A stretch of DNA of 64,000 nt, from NCBI GenBank assembly GCA_964609245.1, contig CAZSSB010000009.1:1-64000 (forward strand), given 5' to 3'. Every line of letters starts with the position of its first letter. Position 1 is the stretch's first letter. The notes under the pieces are model-generated. The model was not told the origin of the DNA, ran no database searches, and saw only the letters and a list, made by a program, of their open reading frames with translations. The position numbers were made by a program, and so were the translations under genes. The stretch is from JAFGCY01 sp964609245 (GTDB lineage: Bacteria > 4484-113 > JAFGCY01). Shown one piece after another: positions 17,975 to 28,000 of this stretch.

Positions 17975-19156
17975 ATGATGATGCGAAGAATTGCGGTCGT
18001 AGTGGCAGTAACAGGCGCGGTAGTCTACCTCGCCGCATCCTGCGGAAATCGGGACAACGGGTCGATTGAGCTGTCGGGCAACATCGAGGTGACCGACGCT
18101 CAGCTGGCGTTCAAGATCCCGGGTCGTCTCAGCGAGCGGCTGGTGGACGAGGGCGAGACGGTAGCCGCCGGGCAGCTGCTGGCCGCGCTGGAACCCATCG
18201 ACCAGCACTTGGCGGTCGCCCAGGCAGAGGCCAACCTGGCGCTGGCGGAGTCAGTGCTGGCCGAGCTGGAGGCGGGTACCAGGCCCCAGGAAATCAGCCA
18301 GACCGCTGCCCAGGTTCAGCGCGCGCGCGCGGCGCTGGGCGAACTGGAGGGGGGCAGCCGTGAGCAGGAGATCGCGGCCGCGGAGGCCGACGTCGAGCGC
18401 GCCGATGCCGTCGCGGATCAGGCTGCGGTGCAGCTGGAACTGGCGCAGGCCGACTTCGAGCGCAGCGCCAAGCTGTACGAGGAAGGCGTGCTGCCCCGGC
18501 AGCAATACGAAGCGGCCGACACGGCGTGCCAGGCCGCACAGCGCGGTCTGGAGTCGGCGCAGGCGGCCGCGGCCGGTGCCCGCGAGTACCTGAGTCTGGT
18601 CCGCGAGGGACCACGCGCCGAAACCATCGAGCAGGCGCGGGCGGCGCTGCGGCAGGCCGAGGCGCTGCACTCGCTGGCGGTGGCCGGCCCGCGGGCGGAG
18701 ACAATCGAGCAGGCCGGCGTGCAGGTCGAGATCGTCCGCGAGCTCCTCAGGCAGGCCGAGCAGCAACTGGCCTACACGCGGCTGGAGGCGCCGTTCGACG
18801 GCGTGGTGCTCAGCAAGGCGGCCGAGGCCGGCGAGTATCTCAACCCGGGCAGCCCGGTGGTTACGATCGGCGATCTCAGCACCGTCTGGCTGCGGGCCTA
18901 CGTCAACGAGCGTGATCTGGGGCGCGTCAAGCTGGACCAGCGCGTGGAGGTCACCGCCGACACCTATCCGGGCAAGGTCTACGCGGGGCGGATCAGCTTC
19001 ATCAGCAGCATGGCCGAGTTCACCCCCAAGGCGGTCCAGACATCCGCCGAGCGCGTCAAGCTGATGTACCTGGTCAAGATCGAGCTTGACAATCCCGCGC
19101 AGGAGCTGAAGCCGGGGATGCCCGCCGATGCGTGGATCGAGGTCGCGGAGCGCTAG
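17975..19156 (+). CDS. HlyD/YbhG-type periplasmic adaptor of an ABC exporter
   Basis: A 393-residue membrane-fusion protein. The N-terminal signal ends LAASC and may be lipidated. A split biotinyl-lipoyl-like domain (GNIEVTDAQLAFKIPGRL near the start; LEAPFDGVVLSKAAEAGEYL later) brackets a long alpha-helical hairpin rich in Ala, Glu and Gln (about 70-270). A beta-barrel domain ends the protein. It should link the inner-membrane ABC-2 transporter encoded next to an outer-membrane channel. The stop codon is immediately followed by the ATPase start. No TolC-like gene is in the window. Confidence 0.93.
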   Translation: MMMRRIAVVVAVTGAVVYLAASCGNRDNGSIELSGNIEVTDAQLAFKIPGRLSERLVDEGETVAAGQLLAALEPIDQHLAVAQAEANLALAESVLAELEAGTRPQEISQTAAQVQRARAALGELEGGSREQEIAAAEADVERADAVADQAAVQLELAQADFERSAKLYEEGVLPRQQYEAADTACQAAQRGLESAQAAAAGAREYLSLVREGPRAETIEQARAALRQAEALHSLAVAGPRAETIEQAGVQVEIVRELLRQAEQQLAYTRLEAPFDGVVLSKAAEAGEYLNPGSPVVTIGDLSTVWLRAYVNERDLGRVKLDQRVEVTADTYPGKVYAGRISFISSMAEFTPKAVQTSAERVKLMYLVKIELDNPAQELKPGMPADAWIEVAER

Positions 19157-21106
19157 ATGCCGGACCCCGCCTGCGCGATTGAGGCCCGCGAGCTGAGCAA
19201 GCACTTCGGTGAGCTGGCGGCGGTTGACGGCCTCAGTCTCAGCGTGCAGCCGGGCGAGATCTACGGTCTGGTCGGGCCGGACGGGGCGGGCAAGACCACT
19301 GCCCTGCGGATGCTGGCGGCGATCATGGAACCAACTGCGGGCAGCGCGAAGGTGATGGGCTCCGACGTCGTCACGGCGCGCGAGCGCGTGAAGGACCAGC
19401 TGGCCTACATGAGCCAGCGCTTCGGGCTCTACCCCGACCTGACCGTGATGGAGAACATCGACTGCTACGCGGACCTTTACGGGGTGCCGCGGCGGGGTCG
19501 CGACGCCCGCGTGGCCGAGCTGCTCGATTTCAGCAACATGGGGCCGTTCCGGCGGCGCCGCGCCGGGGCGCTGTCCGGGGGGATGAAGCAGAAGCTGCAG
19601 CTGATCTGCGCGCTGGTACACACGCCGCGCGTGCTGCTGCTGGATGAGCCGACCAACGGAGTGGATCCGGTCAGCCGCCGCGATTTCTGGCGCATCCTCT
19701 ACGAGATGCAGGCCCAGGGCGTGGCGATCCTGGTCAGCACCGCCTATCTCGACGAAGCCGAGCGCTGCACGCGGATCGGCCTGCTCGATCACGGCCGGCT
19801 GCTGGCCGGCGGCTCGCCCCAGGAGGTCAAGGGACTGATGCGGCGACGGATTCTGACGATCGCCAGCCCCGAGGCGCGCCGGATCAGCCGCATCCTGGAC
19901 GCCCGGCTGGAGCCGGGCAGCGTGGCGATCTTCGGCAGTACCGTGCATGTGGCCTGCGATGAGCCCGCGGTCGTGCGTCGGCAGGCTGAGCAGCTGCTGA
20001 GCGCGGAGGGGCTTGAGGTCGATTCAATCCGGGAGCAGCCGCCCGCGCTGGAGGATGTGTTCGTCCAGATGCTCGGGGGGCGAACCGAGGACCGCCAGGC
20101 AGCTGGTTCGGCGCTGGCCGAGAGCTACGCGGGGATTGCACCCGGGGACGGCATCGCGGTGCGCGTCGAGCACCTGACGCGGCGTTTTGGCTCGTTCGTG
20201 GCGGTGGACGACGTCAGCTTCGAGGTCCCGCGCGGGCAGATCTTCGGCTTCCTGGGCCCCAACGGCGCGGGCAAGAGCACCACGATCCGGATGCTCTGCG
20301 GCCTGCTGGCTCCCAGCGGCGGTGGGGGCTCCGTCGCCGGGTTCGATGTCCGCAGGCAGCCGGAGCAGATCAAGCGCCACATCGGCTACATGAGCCAGAA
20401 GTTCTCGCTCTACGAGGACCTGACCGTCGAGGAGAACATCGACTTCTACGGTGGGATCTACGGACTGGGCGGGCCGCGCCTGGCCGCCCGCCGACGGTGG
20501 GCGCTGGGAATGGCCGGGCTGCAGGACCACCGTCGCTCGCTGACCGCACTGCTGAGCACGGGCTTCAGGCAGCGGCTGGCGCTGGCCTGCGCCGTCCTGC
20601 ACGAACCGCCGGTGGTGTTCCTCGACGAGCCGACCAGCGGCGTCGACCCGCTCAGCCGCCGCAGCTTCTGGGAGCTGATCTACGCGATGGCTGAGCGCGG
20701 GGTGACGGTCTTCGTCACCACGCACTACATGGAGGAGGCGGAGTACTGCGACCGGCTGGGCCTGATCTACGGCGGGCGGCTGACGGCCCTGGGTACGCCG
20801 GCTGAACTCAAAACGACCGGCATGCGAGAGCAGATCCTGGACGTACGCTGCCCCCAGGTTCAGCGGGCGCTGGCACCCGTGCAGGCGCTGCCCGCGGTGC
20901 AGAGCGCGGCGCTGTTCGGCGACGGGCTGCACGTAGTCACCACGGACGTTGCGGCGGCCGAGCGGCAGGTGCGCGCGGCGCTGGCGGAGGCCGGCCTGGC
21001 GGCGACGCGGATCGAGCGGGCGACGCCTTCGATCGAGGACGTGTTCGTCTCGCTGATCGAGCGCGCCGATCGTGAGATCGAGGCCGGGGCGGGGGGCGGC
21101 CGATGA
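19157..21106 (+). CDS. Tandem ABC transporter ATPase (YbhF-like)
   Basis: A 649-residue protein with two complete nucleotide-binding domains. The first has Walker A GPDGAGKTTAL, signature LSGGMKQKLQL and Walker B VLLLDEPTNGVDP. The second has Walker A GPNGAGKSTTI and Walker B VVFLDEPTSGVDP, with a degenerate signature LLSTGFRQRLAL. A similar asymmetric signature occurs in YbhF-type tandem ATPases. It powers the two ABC-2 permeases encoded next and overlaps the first of them by ATGA. The substrate is unknown; YbhFSR-type systems are linked to drug or cation efflux. Confidence 0.94.
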   Translation: MPDPACAIEARELSKHFGELAAVDGLSLSVQPGEIYGLVGPDGAGKTTALRMLAAIMEPTAGSAKVMGSDVVTARERVKDQLAYMSQRFGLYPDLTVMENIDCYADLYGVPRRGRDARVAELLDFSNMGPFRRRRAGALSGGMKQKLQLICALVHTPRVLLLDEPTNGVDPVSRRDFWRILYEMQAQGVAILVSTAYLDEAERCTRIGLLDHGRLLAGGSPQEVKGLMRRRILTIASPEARRISRILDARLEPGSVAIFGSTVHVACDEPAVVRRQAEQLLSAEGLEVDSIREQPPALEDVFVQMLGGRTEDRQAAGSALAESYAGIAPGDGIAVRVEHLTRRFGSFVAVDDVSFEVPRGQIFGFLGPNGAGKSTTIRMLCGLLAPSGGGGSVAGFDVRRQPEQIKRHIGYMSQKFSLYEDLTVEENIDFYGGIYGLGGPRLAARRRWALGMAGLQDHRRSLTALLSTGFRQRLALACAVLHEPPVVFLDEPTSGVDPLSRRSFWELIYAMAERGVTVFVTTHYMEEAEYCDRLGLIYGGRLTALGTPAELKTTGMREQILDVRCPQVQRALAPVQALPAVQSAALFGDGLHVVTTDVAAAERQVRAALAEAGLAATRIERATPSIEDVFVSLIERADREIEAGAGGGR

Positions 21107-22239
21107 TCAGTATCGGGCGCCTGGCCGCCATCGCGCGCAAGGAGACGTTGCACGTGTTGCGCGACTGGCGCAGCCTGGGTCTGGCGATCGCGATCCCGAT
21201 GCTGCTGATCCTGCTGTTCGGCTACGCCCTCGACCTCGACGTCGACGACGTGCCCACCGTGGTCTGGGACCAGTCGCGGACACCGCAAAGCCGCGCGCTG
21301 CTGGCAGCTTTCGATGGCTCGCCGTATTTCTCGCTGAGCTCTTCCTGCGAAGGCTACGGCGGCCTGCAGCGCGAACTGGACAGCGGACGCGCCATGATCG
21401 CGCTGGTGATTCCCAGCGACTTCGCCGCGGCGCTCGACGCCGGTCGGTCGGTCAGCATCCAGGTGCTGGTGGACGGTTCCGACGCCAACACGGCGCGGCT
21501 GGCGCTGGGCTACGCCACCGCCCTGGGCCTGATCTACAACCAGCGGCTGACGGTGCGCTACGCGGAGCAGGCGGGTCTGGGCCGGCTGGACGCCCCGGTC
21601 GGGGTAGCGGCCCGCGCCTGGTACAACCCGGAGCTGCGCAGCACCAACGCCACCGTCCCGGGGGTGATCGCGATCGTGATGATGGTGATCGCCGCCTTGT
21701 TGACCAGCGTGACGGTGGCCAGGGAGTGGGAGCTGGGAACGATGGAGCAGTTGATCAGCACGCCGCTGCGCGCCCCGGAGCTGATCCTGGGCAAGCTGGC
21801 GCCCTATCTGGCGATCGGGTTCCTCGACGTGCTGCTGGCGGTGGCGATGGCGCAGTGGGTGTTCGCGGTGCCGCTGCGCGGCAATCCCGGCCTGCTGTTC
21901 GGTCTGGCGGTGGTCTTCCTGGTCGGCGCGCTGTGCATGGGCCTGACCATCGGCATCGCGGTCAAGCAGCAGGTGCTCGCGATCCAGGTCGCGCTGCTGG
22001 CGACGTTCCTGCCGGCGCTGCTGCTCAGCGGTTTCATGTTCGCGATCCGGAACATGCCCCAGGCCATCCAGCTGATCACCTACCTGGTGCCGGCCCGCTA
22101 CTTCATTGTCCTGCTGCGCGGCATCTATCTGAAGGGAATCGGCCTCGAGGTGATGTGGCTCAGCGCACTGGTGCTGATTGTCTGGGCGCTGCTGGCGATG
22201 GTAATCGCCCACCGGCGCCTCAGGCTGCGGTTGGAGTAA
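21103..22239 (+). CDS. ABC-2 type permease (YbhS/YbhR-like), first subunit
   Basis: A 378-residue permease. One N-terminal transmembrane helix (about 25-45) is followed by a large extracytoplasmic domain and five C-terminal helices beginning near residue 185. The conserved cytoplasmic coupling segment REWELGTMEQLISTPL is present. It should pair with the permease encoded 3 bp downstream to form the membrane channel of the exporter. Start codon overlaps the ATPase stop. Confidence 0.93.
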   Translation: MISIGRLAAIARKETLHVLRDWRSLGLAIAIPMLLILLFGYALDLDVDDVPTVVWDQSRTPQSRALLAAFDGSPYFSLSSSCEGYGGLQRELDSGRAMIALVIPSDFAAALDAGRSVSIQVLVDGSDANTARLALGYATALGLIYNQRLTVRYAEQAGLGRLDAPVGVAARAWYNPELRSTNATVPGVIAIVMMVIAALLTSVTVAREWELGTMEQLISTPLRAPELILGKLAPYLAIGFLDVLLAVAMAQWVFAVPLRGNPGLLFGLAVVFLVGALCMGLTIGIAVKQQVLAIQVALLATFLPALLLSGFMFAIRNMPQAIQLITYLVPARYFIVLLRGIYLKGIGLEVMWLSALVLIVWALLAMVIAHRRLRLRLE

Positions 22240-22242
22240 CTG

Positions 22243-23370
22243 ATGCTGAGGCGACTTCGGCGCATGCTGATTAAGGAGAGCCTGCAGGTTCTGCGGGACC
22301 CCAGGATGCGCTTCGTCGTCTTCGGCGTGCCCCTGATCCAGATGCTGGTGATCGCCTTCGCGCTGACCACGGACGTGACGCGCATCGACACCGCGGTGCT
22401 GGACCGCGACCACACGCCGGCCGCGCGCGAGCTGCTGGCCGACTTCACCGCCAGCGGTTACTTCGAGATCATCGCCCGGCCCCAGTCGCCGGCGGAGATC
22501 GACATGCTGCTCGACAGCGGGCGCGTGCAGCTGGTGCTGCAGATTCCCGCCGGATTCCAGCAGGCGCTGAGCGCCGGGCGCACGGCCGATCTTCAGCTGC
22601 TGGCCGACGGCAGCGACACGAACTCAACCACCATCGCCCTGGGCTACGCCAATCAGATCGTGGCGTGCTACTCACAGCGCCGGCTCGCCGAGCGCACTGC
22701 GGTGCTGACGGGCGGCACCCCGCCGCCGGACGTCGAGCTGCGCACCCGCGCCTGGTTCAACCCCAACCTGGAGAGCAAGAACTACTTCGTGCCCGGGCTG
22801 GTGGCGGTGATGCTGATCGTGGTGGGGATGATCCTGACTAGCGTGGCGATCGTCCGCGAGAAGGAGATGGGCACCATCGAGCAAGTGATGGTCACGCCGC
22901 TCAGCTCGCTGGAGTACATCCTGGGCAAGACGATTCCCTACGCGCTGATCAGCTACGTGAACATGACGCTGATGCTGCTGCTGGCGATGGCGGTGTTCGG
23001 CATCCGCGTCCAGGGCAGCTGGCTGCTGCTCTACGCGCTGACGGGCATCTACATCCTGGGCAACCTGGGGCTGGCGCTGCTGATCAGCGTGACCGCCCAG
23101 TCGCAGCAGCAGGCCGTACTGACGGCGTTTCTGTTCATGATGCCCTGCGTGCTGCTCAGCGGCTTCATGTTCCCGATCCACAACATGCCGGAGGTGGTGC
23201 AGTACGCCGTTTACCTCAATCCGGTGCGCTGGTACATCGAAATCCTGCGGGGGGTCGTGATCAAGGGGGTTGGCCTGGGCGTGCTCTGGCGGGCGGTGGT
23301 GGCCCAGTCCGTGCTCGCGGCGGCTTTCATCCTGCTGGCGGCCTGGCGCTTTCGCAAGACCGCCGCCTAG
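22243..23370 (+). CDS. ABC-2 type permease (YbhS/YbhR-like), second subunit
   Basis: A 375-residue paralogue of the preceding permease with the same topology and the coupling segment REKEMGTIEQVMVTPL. It probably forms a heterodimer with its neighbour, closing the four-gene exporter operon. No terminator-like hairpin with a T-run was seen after the stop. Confidence 0.93.
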   Translation: MLRRLRRMLIKESLQVLRDPRMRFVVFGVPLIQMLVIAFALTTDVTRIDTAVLDRDHTPAARELLADFTASGYFEIIARPQSPAEIDMLLDSGRVQLVLQIPAGFQQALSAGRTADLQLLADGSDTNSTTIALGYANQIVACYSQRRLAERTAVLTGGTPPPDVELRTRAWFNPNLESKNYFVPGLVAVMLIVVGMILTSVAIVREKEMGTIEQVMVTPLSSLEYILGKTIPYALISYVNMTLMLLLAMAVFGIRVQGSWLLLYALTGIYILGNLGLALLISVTAQSQQQAVLTAFLFMMPCVLLSGFMFPIHNMPEVVQYAVYLNPVRWYIEILRGVVIKGVGLGVLWRAVVAQSVLAAAFILLAAWRFRKTAA

Positions 23371-23467
23371 CGCCTCGGTGGATTGGCGTGCCGCGTGCTA
23401 TCTTGCTTGCACAGCCGGGTGACCCCTGACTGGCCACCGGCAAGCCGGTCAAGCTGGAGACAACGAG

Positions 23468-24364
23468 TTGGCTGATACCGAGTTAACCTGGGAAGCGTTG
23501 CCGGCCAACGTGCAGGAGCGCTGGCAGGAAGTGCTGCGGGACACACCGGTGCCGCCGGCCTCGTTCGGCGACGTAACCCACACCGTCAGCCGCGAGTTGG
23601 AGCCCGAGGAGTGGGCGCGCATCGTCTCGGGCGATCTGGTGCTGAGCGGCAAGGTGCTGTCGGTGGCCAACGCGGCGGTGATGGGCCTCGTCAAGCCGAT
23701 CTCCGACGTGCGGCGCGCGGTGGTACATCTGGGCAGCAACCTGACGCGCATCATCGTGGTGGCCTACTTCGTCGAGGGGCTGCTGGGCAGGTGGGAGACC
23801 TATCCCCGCGCGCACTTCACGTTCGTGCGGCACTGGGCCGCCAGCGCGTCGGTACTGGCTCACCAGCTGGCGGGCGACGCCGACTCGGAGGAGCGCGAAA
23901 CGATCTCCACCGCCACGCTGCTGGCCCGGCTTGGCTCGCTGCTGCTGGGACTGGTCTGGCCGGCTCCCACCGAGGAATACGCGGAGCAGCCCGACGAGGT
24001 AACGCGCCTGAGCTACGAGATGGAGAAGTGGGAGATCAGCAGCCCGGCGCTGGGCTCGCGGCTGGCCCGCCATTGGGGGCTGCCCGATCCGCTGCCGGAG
24101 CTGATCGGCCAGCAATGCCGACCGCTGCTCAGGGAGATGCCCGCCGATGAGACCAGCTACGCGCCTACCGCGATCGCGGTCTCGCTGGTGCTGGGCCTCG
24201 GCTTCCTGCACACGCCCCAGGCCACTGTGGACCAGCTGCTGGGGCACGTCAGCTATCTGAAGCTGAAGGACAACGTGCAGCGCCTGAGACTGATGGCGGC
24301 GTGCCAGGCCGCTTGGGCGGATTCGCGCACCCAGAAGGAGCTGGCGGTTATCACTGAGTCCTAG
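23468..24364 (+). CDS. HDOD-domain protein
   Basis: A 298-residue soluble protein. Its layout matches HDOD domains, catalytically inactive relatives of HD phosphohydrolases: an N-terminal helix with VPPAS, a segment with LSGKVLSVANAAVMGL, then a central HWAASASVLAHQLA stretch where HD enzymes carry metal ligands. HDOD proteins act in signalling, often with cyclic-di-GMP or two-component systems; no partner is visible here. Translation probably starts at TTG (23468) after GGAG. An extended -10 (TGC-TATCTT, 23396-23404) lies upstream. Confidence 0.8.
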   Translation: MADTELTWEALPANVQERWQEVLRDTPVPPASFGDVTHTVSRELEPEEWARIVSGDLVLSGKVLSVANAAVMGLVKPISDVRRAVVHLGSNLTRIIVVAYFVEGLLGRWETYPRAHFTFVRHWAASASVLAHQLAGDADSEERETISTATLLARLGSLLLGLVWPAPTEEYAEQPDEVTRLSYEMEKWEISSPALGSRLARHWGLPDPLPELIGQQCRPLLREMPADETSYAPTAIAVSLVLGLGFLHTPQATVDQLLGHVSYLKLKDNVQRLRLMAACQAAWADSRTQKELAVITES

Positions 24365-24417
24365 CCAGCTGGCCTGTGGAGTGCGCACAATACACCTGGT
24401 GGTCTACGGGGTATCAA

Positions 24418-24446
24418 TTGACGTAAGCAATCGGCGCCGGTACCAT
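24418..24446 (+). promoter_or_regulatory. Promoter of the cohesin-like lipoprotein/M6 protease operon
   Basis: TTGACG (24418-24423), a 17-nt spacer, TACCAT (24441-24446). The leader is about 29 nt and contains AAGGAG before a GTG start. Confidence 0.55.
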
Positions 24447-24481
24447 ATCTCCTAGGGTAGACGGGCGAAGGAGTTTGAGCA

Positions 24482-25066
24482 GTGCGGCCAATTCCAGTCA
24501 GTGCGGTCGTCAACGGCACGCTAAGAGCCCTGGTCTTGCTGGGGTTGCTGGCGGGTTGTGGAGGCGGCGGTCAGCAAGTCACACCTTTGATGGACAGCAC
24601 GCCGGTGGAACTGGCGGCTCCGGCCAGTGAGGGAGCGCCTGAGCGCAACCGGCTGACGGCCAGCATGCCGGCGCTGAGCAGCCTGGCGGCGGGCGCCGAG
24701 TTCGACTTCCTGCTCAGCGTGGAACTGGCCGAGGAGCTGTATCAGTGCAGCGCCCGCATTGGCTATGACCCCGCCGTGGTGCAGCCGGTCGCCGCTGAAT
24801 ACGGCGCGCTGATTCCCTCAGACGCGGTGCGGCTGCCCTGGGCCGAGGCGGAGGGCGTTGTGCCACTGGCCTTCACCGCCCTGCCGGGCCGCAGCGGCAT
24901 TCAGTCCGGACGCGGCGAGCTCTGGCGCGTGACCTTCCGGCTGACCGGCGCGCCGGGCGGCGATCGCGCCGTCTGGCTGGTCAACGAGGCCGAGTTTCTG
25001 CAGCTGCGCGACCGGGTCGGACGCCGGCTGTCCTTCGATCTGGCCAGCGAGGAGGTGCAGCAATGA
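24482..25066 (+). CDS. Lipoprotein with a single cohesin-like domain
   Basis: A 194-residue lipoprotein (GTG start after AAGGAG; signal ending LLAGC). Residues about 55-185 form one domain with the cohesin-type strand order: AGAEFDFLLSVE, a strand with IGYDPAVVQPV, then GELWRVTFRL. Its stop overlaps the start of an M6 metalloprotease gene (ATGA). That protease has an EF-hand-like repeat of dockerin type near its N-terminus. The pair could therefore be an anchor and its cargo. This is inferred from domain pattern and gene overlap; no binding residues can be assigned by eye. Confidence 0.8.
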   Translation: MRPIPVSAVVNGTLRALVLLGLLAGCGGGGQQVTPLMDSTPVELAAPASEGAPERNRLTASMPALSSLAAGAEFDFLLSVELAEELYQCSARIGYDPAVVQPVAAEYGALIPSDAVRLPWAEAEGVVPLAFTALPGRSGIQSGRGELWRVTFRLTGAPGGDRAVWLVNEAEFLQLRDRVGRRLSFDLASEEVQQ

Positions 25067-28000
25067 GATACGTGCTGTACTCAATCCTCGCGGTCGGTGT
25101 GCTGGCTACTGGTCTGCTGGTAATTGACGGCAACATCGCGCTGGCGATGCAGCCGCCCGAGCCGGGCATGCTGGCGCAGATGGAGGCCGAGGGCACTCTG
25201 GGCGACGCGCTGCGCTTCGCCGAGGAGCTGGGCAACCACGAGATGCGGGCTCCGCTGCGCGGCGCGCCGCTGGGCACGGACGATCCCTATACCATTGCCG
25301 GCATGATCGCCGACCACTTCGGTCGCTCCATGCGCGACAAGTCCACCTCGGCGATCGCCTCATCGACGCCCCAGGAGCTGGGCTGGCTGGAGTTGGACCT
25401 CAATCACGACGGGACGGTCGACGAGCGCGATGTGCTGGCGCTGGGCGTGCCCCAGCCCAAGGAGGCGGCGCTGTTCCCCAGCCTCGGCACGGTAAAGACC
25501 TTCGCCCTGCTGATCGAGTACTCGGACTACGAGCACTGGTTTCCCAAGAGTGAGTTCGAGACCAACCTGTTTGCGGACGGCAGCGGCACATCCGGGTACG
25601 ACTACTACCCGGCGTACTACCGTACGCTGAAGTACTACTACGACCAGGCCAGCTACGGCCTGCTCAACGTGGATGGCGATGTCTTCGGCTGGTACGAGTG
25701 CATCCACCCGCGCACCTACTACCACCCCAATGACAACAGCAGCAATCCCTGGGACGGCGAGCGGCGCAGCGAGATGATTCGCGAGGCGCTGCTCGACGCC
25801 GACGCCAACGGCGCGGACTTCAGTGACTACGACAACGACGGTGACGGCGATGTCGACTACTTCCTGGTGGTCTACACCGGACCAGTTGGCGCCTGGTCGA
25901 GCTTCTGGTGGGGCTACTACGGCGTGTCAGTTGGGAGCGACTTCGTGCTCGACGGCGTGACGTTCCCCACCTACAGCTTCCAGTGGGAGCAGTACTACGG
26001 TTTCACGGGGAGCCCGCCAAATCCCGCCGACTGGGACCCCAAGGTCACCATCCATGAGACTGGCCACTCGCTGGGCCTGCCCGACTACTACGACTATCAG
26101 TCGGGTGTCGGGCCCGACGGAGGTGTCGGCGGACTGGACATGATGCACGGTAACTGGGGCGACCACAACTGCTTCAGCAAGTACGCGCTGGGCTGGCTGA
26201 ACCCGACCGTGGCATTCACCAACCTGGACGATGAGCAGCTGGACAAGTCCAACGCGAACGCCGACGCGGTCGTCTTCATGCCGGGTTTTGACCCGGTCAG
26301 CCCCTGGTCGGAGTTCTTCATGGCGCAGAACCGCTACAAGGAGGGTATCGACAGCACCTACCCGACGAGCGGCCTGCTGCTCTGGCACGTTGACGCGCGG
26401 GTCAACAGCTACGGGCGCTACATCTATGACAACTCCTACACCTCGCACAAGCTGCTCAGGCTGATGGAAGCGGACGGACTGGAGGAGATCGAGCAGAACA
26501 AGAGCGCCGACGCCGGCGACTATTACGACGACACCTCCTCGACCGGTGACGATCTGACGCCCACCAGCACGCCGGATTCCACCAAGTACGACGGCACGGA
26601 CCTGGGCATCTACTGCGATGACGTATCGGTAGCCGGGGCCTCGATGACCGCCGACTTCACCATGTTCACCAGCAATCCGCCGACGGTGGAGATCACCGAC
26701 CCGGATGCGGGGGACACGATCACGGGGACCGAGACAATCGCCATCACGGCGACGGATGACAACGCCGTGGAGCTGGTGCAGCTGCTGATCGATGGCGTGC
26801 TGGTCGCGGAGTGGACCGCTACGCCGTACACCTACAGCTGGAACAGCCTGGTGGAGTTCAACAAGTCGCTGACGCTGGAAGCGCGCGGCTGGGACGCCGA
26901 GGGCCAGACAGGCAGCGACACCATCAGCGTGACGGTCTCCAACACCGGTGTGACCTCCGTCACGGACGACTTCGAGAGCGGCCTGGGCAAGTGGCGAGCG
27001 CTGCACGAGCCGACCGATCCCAACGGGGTCTACATCGGGGGGGTGGGCTACTACGGCCTGGGTTCGGAGACGTTCTGGACGACCCGCACCAGCCCGGGTA
27101 CGCCGACGCCGCTGGGCAGCGGCGATGAAGCATGGGTCTCCGCACCAGAGGTCGACGTCTACTACAACGCGATGGAGCATCTGCGCAGCCAGCGGATCAA
27201 CGCCACCTCGTTCACCGACCCGATCCAGGTGAAGTTCTATTACCGGGCGACCGGTGACTTCTCGCTGTGGGCTACTACCGACCAGGGCGACACCTGGGAG
27301 CGGCTGGCCGAGATCGACGGCTCAAGCAGCTGGACTACCTTCCGCGGTGTCTACGACTTCACGGGTGAGACCGTCTACCTGCGCCTCTTCTACTACGGGG
27401 ACTTCCAGCTCGATGAGAACAACGGGCTGAGCCTGAGCATCGACGATCTGCTCATTCGTGAGGCCCCCAGCGACCCGCCGACCGTCTCGTTCACCTCGCA
27501 CGATGACGGCGACACCGTCAGCGGCAACGAGACCTTCGCCGCCAGCGCCAGTGATGACAGCTCGGTCGAAGCGGTCTGGTTCTATTTGAACGGCAGCCTG
27601 GTGAAGGCGGATGACAGCTCGCCCTACAGCTTCACGCGCAACACCCTGAATGACGACAACTACCCCTCGATCCCGATCAAGGCCATCGCGCTGGATGACG
27701 ATGATCTGGTCAGCGAGCCGGCCGAGATCGCGGTAGTGTTCAAGAACCCCCGGGATTACCCGGTCTACGACGACCTGGAGAGCGGCACCGACGACTGGAC
27801 GATCGACAACGACTCCAAGACCCCCAACTGGGCGCTGATCGACGACGCCGACGACGCCTACTCCGGCTCGCACTGCTGGGGCTGGGTCGGCAGCGTCACA
27901 GCCGACGGCAACAACGACAAGGCCTACTACCTGGGCTTCGAGCCCGACTCGGGCCTCCAGACCATCGACCTCAGCGGCGACAGCCTGGACGACCCGGTGG

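Noticed and set aside
18251..19948. 565-codon minus-strand frame across the HlyD and ATPase genes
   Set aside because: It lies opposite two clearly real genes and has the Arg/Leu/Gly-rich composition of a third-position GC shadow.
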